A program made the position numbers and the translations under genes. The notes beneath the pieces are model-generated. The model saw only the letters and a list, made by a program, of their open reading frames with translations. It was not told the origin of the DNA and did no database searches. A stretch of DNA of 10,505 nt from JALZHR01 sp036389695 (GTDB taxonomy: Bacteria; Acidobacteriota; Blastocatellia; Pyrinomonadales; Pyrinomonadaceae): the NCBI GenBank assembly GCA_036389695.1, contig DASVWG010000466.1, forward strand, positions 1-10,505, given 5' to 3'. Below are positions 6,325-10,505 of the stretch, in pieces (position 1 is the stretch's first letter; each line of letters begins with the position of its first letter).

Positions 6325-6552
6325 ATGAATCGCAGATTTTTTTGGCAAGTTCCCGAATACATCAAATTCCGCATCGTTTTCGAAACGGACGAAACGATTT
6401 TAGGCGCGACCGGCGATAACGAATATCGTCTGTTCAGAAAAGACACGAACCGGATAGTTTTCAGCATCTGCGAAGCTTTGGACGTCAGCTTCGCCTCGCT
6501 GATGAAGCAGGAGCCTGAATCTTTAACCCGAATCGAGGCGGGCATCGTATGA
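6325..6552 (+). CDS. Small protein of unknown function, first gene after the riboswitch
   Basis: I do not recognise this 75-residue protein. It has no signal peptide and no membrane segment, so it is probably cytoplasmic. The first 48 residues alternate hydrophobic and polar residues in a way that suggests beta strands (YIKFRIVFETDE, EYRLFRKDTNRIVFSI). The rest looks helical. It has one cysteine (C49) and a mildly acidic C-terminal part. Support for it as a real gene is the excellent ribosome binding site, its position after the riboswitch terminator, and the overlap of its stop with the next start (ATGA at 6549-6552), which implies translational coupling to the DUF2490 gene. A regulatory or accessory role for the following genes is possible, but nothing in the sequence proves it. 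Confidence 0.78.
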   Translation: MNRRFFWQVPEYIKFRIVFETDETILGATGDNEYRLFRKDTNRIVFSICEALDVSFASLMKQEPESLTRIEAGIV

Positions 6553-7208
6553 AAAAAATCATCTTCGCCCTGATTTTATTCGGCAGTTGTTCGCTTTTCG
6601 CCCACGCGCAGACATTGCTGGACGAGGAAGATTTTCAGTCTTGGAACGATTTGCAGTTGACCGTTCCGATGACGAAACATTTCGATTTTTGGACGCAGGT
6701 CACGATGCGTTTCGGCGGCAACGTAACGCGGCTGAACGACGGCAGATATGCTGTCGGGTTTGTCTGGAAACCGTCGAAATCCTTGTCGTTTACGCCGTTT
6801 TACTGGAACATTCGCGCGCGCAATTCGGCGGGCAGATTCCGCACCGAGCATCGTCTGAATCTGCGCGCGCAATATCGTTTCCCGTTCAAAAAATTCGGGC
6901 TTTCGCATCGCAGCACGTTTGAATATCGCCTGCGCAACCCGCGTAATTCGTGGCGCTATCGCCCGTCGCTAACATTTGAGAAAGACATCCCGAAAAAATT
7001 TATTCCCGCCGCTAAATTTTATATTACGGAAGAAATCTTTTATGATTCGCTATTAAAAGAATTTTCGCGTAATCGTTTGACGGTCGGAATTACTAAAACT
7101 TTGACGAAAAAGTTATCGCTCGACCTTTATTATATGCGGCAAAACGACGGATTTTCCCGCCCCGGCGATTTGAACGTTATCGGCACGAGCTGGAAAGTGC
7201 GCCTCTAA
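6549..7208 (+). CDS. DUF2490-type outer-membrane beta-barrel protein
   Basis: This is a 219-residue exported protein. Its signal peptide covers residues 1-20, with probable cleavage after AHA. C14 in FGSC could be read as a poor lipobox but is less likely. The mature part is a series of amphipathic beta strands with many Arg, Tyr, Phe and Trp residues. The family-like motifs are DFQSWNDLQLTVP (29-41), the TEHRLNLRAQYRFP stretch (about 98-111), STFEYRLRNP, YRPSLTFEKDIP and RLTVGITKTLTKKLSLDLYYMRQ near the C-terminus. The C-terminal WKVRL ends in a strand, as in barrel proteins. The DUF2490 family has no established biochemical function, and a channel or envelope role is inference. The start overlaps the stop of the 75-residue gene, so translation is probably coupled. 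The next gene begins 26 bp on. Confidence 0.85.
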   Translation: MKKIIFALILFGSCSLFAHAQTLLDEEDFQSWNDLQLTVPMTKHFDFWTQVTMRFGGNVTRLNDGRYAVGFVWKPSKSLSFTPFYWNIRARNSAGRFRTEHRLNLRAQYRFPFKKFGLSHRSTFEYRLRNPRNSWRYRPSLTFEKDIPKKFIPAAKFYITEEIFYDSLLKEFSRNRLTVGITKTLTKKLSLDLYYMRQNDGFSRPGDLNVIGTSWKVRL

Positions 7209-7234
7209 GACGAGCGGCGCGGGAGATTTGAAAT

Positions 7235-8275
7235 ATGAAACATTCGTCTAAAAAATTTGTTTCGCGAGCGGCATTTTTCGCAATTCTCGTTTCGCTTCTT
7301 TCGGCGAGCGGCTGTCTGCCCGGCGCGCCGGAAACCAGGCACGGCAGCCGGACGATTACCGTCTACGGTTTTTCGATTATGAAAGAGGCGCTGGAAAAAG
7401 AAATTTATCCCGCGTTTGCCGCGAAATGGAAACGCGAGCACGGCGAAGACGTCCAATTCGTTTCGTCTTTCGCCGGTTCGGAAACCGTGACCAATCAAAT
7501 TTTGCAGGGCGCGCCCGCCGACCTTGCCATTCTTTCCATCGAGCGCGATGTCGAAAGACTTTCGAGCGGCGGCGCGGTGACGCAAAACTGGAAAGCCGCG
7601 CCGAATAACAGCATCGTCAACAAAACGCCTTTTATCATTCTCGTCCGTCAGGGCAATCCGCTCGGAATTCGTGATTTTCCCGATTTGGCGAAGCCGGGCG
7701 TGAAAGTTATTCATCCCGACCCGGTGAGTTCCGGCGGCGCGCAATGGTCGATTCTGGCGATTTACGGTTCGGAACTGAAAAAAACCGAGCGCGCGTCGGG
7801 CACGATGAACACGACGCAGGCTTTGCAGACTTTGCAGGCAATCTGGAAAAACGTCATTTCCACGCCGGAGAGCGCCCGCGCCGCGCGGACGCAGTTTGAA
7901 ACCGGCTACGGCGACGTTTTGATTACATACGAGCTGGAAGGTTTATTAATGAAACAGGCTGGCGCGCCCGTCGAAGTCATCGTTCCGCAATCGACGATTT
8001 TCAGCGAGCATCCGGCGGTCGTCATCGACCGCAACGTCACCGCCGACGAGCGCGACGCGGTGCAGGGTTTTCTGGCTTATCTTTGGAGCGAAGAGGCGCA
8101 GAAGGCTTTTGTCAAATACCATTTTCGCTCGATTACCAACGAATCTTTTAACGACGCCAACGCGGAATTTGCCAAAATCGAGATGCCGTTTACCGTCGAA
8201 ATGTTCGGCGGCTGGACGCGCGCTTATCCCGAAGTAATCGAAAGCGTCTTTCGCGATAAAGTGCAAAAGAAGTGA
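7235..8275 (+). CDS. Sulfate/thiosulfate-type ABC substrate-binding lipoprotein
   Basis: This 346-residue protein captures an oxyanion, most likely sulfate, outside the inner membrane and delivers it to the permease. Its signal peptide ends in SASGC, with C27 as the lipid-modified residue by the general lipobox rule. Sbp/CysP-family landmarks include FAAKWKREHGEDV (57-69), SSFAGSETVTNQIL (anion-loop region), DLAILSIERDVERL, NNSIVNKTPFIILVRQGNP, HPDPVSSGGAQWSILA, GYGDVLITYELEGLL and MFGGWTRAYPE near the end. The length agrees with the family. A ribosome binding site GGAG (7222-7225) precedes the ATG by 9 nt. Only 26 bp and no visible terminator separate it from the DUF2490 gene. The substrate could also be thiosulfate, or less likely molybdate or tungstate. 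Lipid anchoring is unlike E. coli Sbp, which is free in the periplasm. Confidence 0.9.
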   Translation: MKHSSKKFVSRAAFFAILVSLLSASGCLPGAPETRHGSRTITVYGFSIMKEALEKEIYPAFAAKWKREHGEDVQFVSSFAGSETVTNQILQGAPADLAILSIERDVERLSSGGAVTQNWKAAPNNSIVNKTPFIILVRQGNPLGIRDFPDLAKPGVKVIHPDPVSSGGAQWSILAIYGSELKKTERASGTMNTTQALQTLQAIWKNVISTPESARAARTQFETGYGDVLITYELEGLLMKQAGAPVEVIVPQSTIFSEHPAVVIDRNVTADERDAVQGFLAYLWSEEAQKAFVKYHFRSITNESFNDANAEFAKIEMPFTVEMFGGWTRAYPEVIESVFRDKVQKK

Positions 8276-8362
8276 ATAACTGATAACTGATAACTGATAG
8301 TGAAGCAAAACTATCAGTTATCAGTTATCAACTATCAGTTATCAGTTATCAACTATCAGTTA
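8276..8362. repeat. Heptamer-repeat inverted repeat C with 21-bp tandem units
   Basis: The left arm (8276-8300) is made of taactga units. The right side (8311-8362) is made of the complement. The perfect inverted repeat is 20 bp (8281-8300 with 8311-8330) around a 10-nt loop. On the right, a 21-bp unit of three heptamers (8311-8331) is repeated exactly at 8332-8352, and a third copy starts at 8353. It fills the gap between the binding protein and permease genes and leaves the permease with no visible ribosome binding site. Confidence 0.88.
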
Positions 8363-8367
8363 AAACC

Positions 8368-9204
8368 ATGAGCGCGAATATTTCCAACGTTCGACACGTG
8401 CGCGGCTTCGATGTTGTCAAGCCGCTCAGCATAAGCGCGATGATTGCGATTATGCTGCCGCTTATCCTTTTGCCGCTGGCTTCGATTTTTATTTTCGGGA
8501 CGAGTAAAGGCTTGGTCAGCTTCTGGCACGCTTTGATGGCGCCGGAAGCGATTTTCGCGCTTCAGCTTTCGATTGTGACGAGCTTCTGGGCGACGGTTTT
8601 CAACGTTCTTTTCGGCTTGTTCGCCGCCTACGTTTTGACGAAATATAATTTCTGGGGACGCAACGCGCTCATCGTCATTATTTCGCTGCCGACCGCGATT
8701 CCGACGGCGGTCGCCGGATTCGCCCTGCTTCTGCTCTGGGGCAAATTCGGAATTCTCGGCAGCATTCTCGAACCGCAGGGCATTCAGTTGATGTTTACCG
8801 CGACGGCGATTATCCTCGCCAATATTTTCGTCACGTTTCCGCTGGCGTTCGGCGTTATCAAGCCGGTTTACGAAACGATGAGCCAGTCGCTGGAAGAAGC
8901 TTCGGCGACGATGGGCGCGACGCGCTGGCAGACTTTCCGGCACGTGACGCTGCCGTCTTTGCGCGGCGCGATTGTCACCGGCGCTTTGCTGACGTTCGCG
9001 CGCGCGGTCGGCGAATTCGGCTCGACGATTCTGGTTTCCGGCAATCTGGCAAACCGCACGCAAACCGCGCCGCTGTATATCTACGCCAAATTCAACGAAG
9101 GTCAGGTCGAAGCCGCCAACGCGATTGCCATCGTACTGGCGATTTTTTCTTTTCTGATTTTCAGCATCCTGTTTTTCGCGCGCGACTGGCTCGATACGGA
9201 ATAA
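8368..9204 (+). CDS. cysT: Sulfate-type ABC transporter permease, CysT-like
   Basis: This 278-residue inner-membrane protein has about six hydrophobic segments (roughly 24-44, 62-90, 99-124, 141-165, 200-224, 250-271). It forms the translocation path for the oxyanion. The ATPase-coupling EAA loop is at 175-197 (LEEASATMGATRWQ followed by LPSLRG), continuing into FARAVGEFGSTILVSGN. That continuation is closer to CysT than to CysW as I remember the families, as are SLPTAIPTAVAGFALLLLWG and the AAYVLTKYNFWGR segment. It is 92 bp downstream of the binding-protein gene, across a repeat hairpin, and no Shine-Dalgarno is visible before the ATG. The usual second permease (CysW) is absent, so the channel may be a homodimer, as in molybdate and tungstate transporters. 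CysT against CysW or ModB-like is the main uncertainty. Confidence 0.86.
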   Translation: MSANISNVRHVRGFDVVKPLSISAMIAIMLPLILLPLASIFIFGTSKGLVSFWHALMAPEAIFALQLSIVTSFWATVFNVLFGLFAAYVLTKYNFWGRNALIVIISLPTAIPTAVAGFALLLLWGKFGILGSILEPQGIQLMFTATAIILANIFVTFPLAFGVIKPVYETMSQSLEEASATMGATRWQTFRHVTLPSLRGAIVTGALLTFARAVGEFGSTILVSGNLANRTQTAPLYIYAKFNEGQVEAANAIAIVLAIFSFLIFSILFFARDWLDTE

Positions 9205-9210
9205 AAAATA

Positions 9211-9300
9211 AACGATGAAGGATGAACGCGGAACGATGAATTGCAATTTTCGCGTCTCATCATCCATAATTCATCGTTCATCGTTCCGCGTTCATCGTTT
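9211..9300. repeat. Heptamer-repeat inverted repeat D
   Basis: The arms are made of units such as aacgatg, aaggatg and aacgcgg. A perfect 20-bp inverted repeat pairs 9221-9240 with 9277-9296 around a 36-nt spacer. It fills the gap between the permease and ATPase genes, ending 5 bp before the ATPase ATG, which has no visible ribosome binding site. Confidence 0.85.
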
Positions 9301-9305
9301 AACTA

Positions 9306-10442
9306 ATGGTTGAATCAAACGAAAACAAACAAATCGCCGTCAGCGTCCAAAGCGTGAGCAAAAGCTTCGGCGCGACAATGGTTCTCGAAGACATCAATTT
9401 CGATGTCGACGAAGGCGAGACGGTCGTTTTGCTCGGCGCTTCCGGCAGCGGCAAAACGACTATCTTGCGCGTCATCGCCGGGCTGGAAAAACCCGATTCC
9501 GGTCGCGTCATACTGCACGGCAAAGACGTCACGGAGCTGCCCGCGCGCGAACGCGGCGTCGGCGTCATCTTTCAATCCTACGCGCTTTTTCCGAAAATGA
9601 ACGTCGAGCAGAACATCGGCTACGGCTTGCGCCTGCGCCGTCGTCCGAAAAGCGAAATCAAGGAAACTATCGACGGTTTAATCGAGTTGATAGGGCTGGA
9701 AGAACATCGCCGCAAACATCCTTCGCAGCTTTCCGGCGGTCAGCAGCAGCGCGTCGCCATCGCCCGCGCGCTCGCCTACAAGCCGGAAGTTTTGTTGTTT
9801 GACGAACCGTTCGGCGCGCTCGACGCGCAGATTCGCACACGCCTGCGACGCGAGATTCGCGCGCTTTTGAAAAAAATCAACGTGCCTTCGATTTTTATCA
9901 CGCACGACCAGGAAGAAGCGCTGGAGCTCGGCGACCGCATCGCCGTTTTAAACGCCGGTCGGCTCGAACAAATCGGCACGCCGTATGAAGTTTACAACCA
10001 GCCCGCGACCGAATACGTCGCCACGTTTGTCGGCGCGGCGAATCTTCTGCTCGGCGTCGTTCGCGGGCGCCAATTTGAAGTCGAAAACGTCAGTCTCGAA
10101 ATCGAAGACCAGACGAATTTTCGCGACGGGCAATCGGTCAAGGTGGTTTTTCGCCCCGAAGACGTTTTTCTCCGCAAACCGGAAAATCTCACCCAGCATT
10201 ACCAGAAATTAAGCGAAGGAACCGTCGAAGAAATCAATTTTGTCGGCGCGTTTGAAAGAGTCGTCGTCCGTCTCGATTTATCGACGCGCCAGCCGATTAT
10301 CGTCACCCGCCCGAAAACCGAAACGACCGCCTTCCCGCTCCGCATCGGGCAACACGTCACAATCGGCTTGGTCAGATTCCGCATTCTGCCGAATTTCACG
10401 CTCGCTTCCGAACGCTCCAGCCGAACAGTTGATGCCGGTTGA
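9306..10442 (+). CDS. cysA: Sulfate-type ABC transporter ATP-binding protein, CysA-like
   Basis: This 378-residue cytoplasmic ATPase powers the importer. The nucleotide-binding domain (about 10-240) has Walker A GASGSGKT (44-51), Q-loop Q90, the signature LSGGQQQR (142-149), Walker B with catalytic E167 in LLFDEP, the D-loop after ALD and the switch histidine H200 in THDQEEA. A C-terminal TOBE-like regulatory domain follows (about 245-370), with the typical VFRPEDV segment. Length and order match the CysA/MalK-like group that serves sulfate, molybdate, spermidine and sugar importers. The sulfate assignment comes from the neighbouring binding protein and permease. The TOBE part is divergent and could sense a different ion. 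Confidence 0.9.
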   Translation: MVESNENKQIAVSVQSVSKSFGATMVLEDINFDVDEGETVVLLGASGSGKTTILRVIAGLEKPDSGRVILHGKDVTELPARERGVGVIFQSYALFPKMNVEQNIGYGLRLRRRPKSEIKETIDGLIELIGLEEHRRKHPSQLSGGQQQRVAIARALAYKPEVLLFDEPFGALDAQIRTRLRREIRALLKKINVPSIFITHDQEEALELGDRIAVLNAGRLEQIGTPYEVYNQPATEYVATFVGAANLLLGVVRGRQFEVENVSLEIEDQTNFRDGQSVKVVFRPEDVFLRKPENLTQHYQKLSEGTVEEINFVGAFERVVVRLDLSTRQPIIVTRPKTETTAFPLRIGQHVTIGLVRFRILPNFTLASERSSRTVDAG

Positions 10443-10505
10443 GATATATAAAGGCAGAAACGCGGGCGGTGATGGAGCGTGTCTCAACATTAAGAACTGA
10501 AGACA

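Noticed and set aside
8276..8362. Possible CRISPR array
   Set aside because: The units are 7 bp with no unique spacers, and they form an inverted repeat.
8356..9267. 303-codon open frame on the - strand opposite the permease gene
   Set aside because: It mirrors a well-supported permease, begins and ends in repeat sequence, and encodes an Arg/Asn/Gln-rich low-complexity product.

Overview
The window is an ordinary bacterial chromosome segment. It is densely coded, and all genes lie on the + strand. The organism is probably a Gram-negative-type bacterium, since it has a predicted outer-membrane beta-barrel of the DUF2490 type together with a lipoprotein substrate-binding protein. Heptanucleotide-repeat hairpins between genes, a c-di-AMP-type riboswitch and the general gene style fit Acidobacteriota (Blastocatellia-like). 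That placement is inference from style and not from a marker gene.

Region 1 (1-3114), envelope: the 3' part of a secreted penicillin-binding transpeptidase that has only two cysteines, both in active-site motifs. After it come a terminator inside a heptamer-repeat hairpin and a leader with a promoter candidate, then an exported helical (TPR-like) protein with a threonine-rich tail. Region 2 (3115-4848), housekeeping: a strong terminator, then rnc (RNase III) and lepB (signal peptidase I), a widely conserved neighbour pair. Region 3 (4849-5980): a heptamer-repeat hairpin, psuG (pseudouridine-5'-phosphate glycosidase), and a 132-bp fold-back element whose left arm contains the psuG stop codon.

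Region 4 (5981-10505) is the most interesting part. A ydaO/yuaA-type (cyclic di-AMP) riboswitch with its own terminator-like hairpin precedes a 75-residue protein I do not recognise. That gene overlaps the next one (ATGA), which encodes the DUF2490 barrel. Only 26 bp later starts a sulfate-type ABC transporter: lipoprotein binding protein, one CysT-like permease and a CysA-like ATPase. No promoter or terminator is obvious between the barrel and the binding protein, so the riboswitch may control all five genes. That would link c-di-AMP to an outer-membrane protein and an oxyanion importer. No second permease (CysW) is present, and two different heptamer-repeat hairpins separate the transporter genes.

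Four intergenic regions carry large inverted repeats built from 7-nt units. Each has its own heptamer sequence but the same architecture. I saw no tRNA, rRNA, CRISPR array, transposase or phage gene. The 63 bases after the last gene hold nothing I can name.
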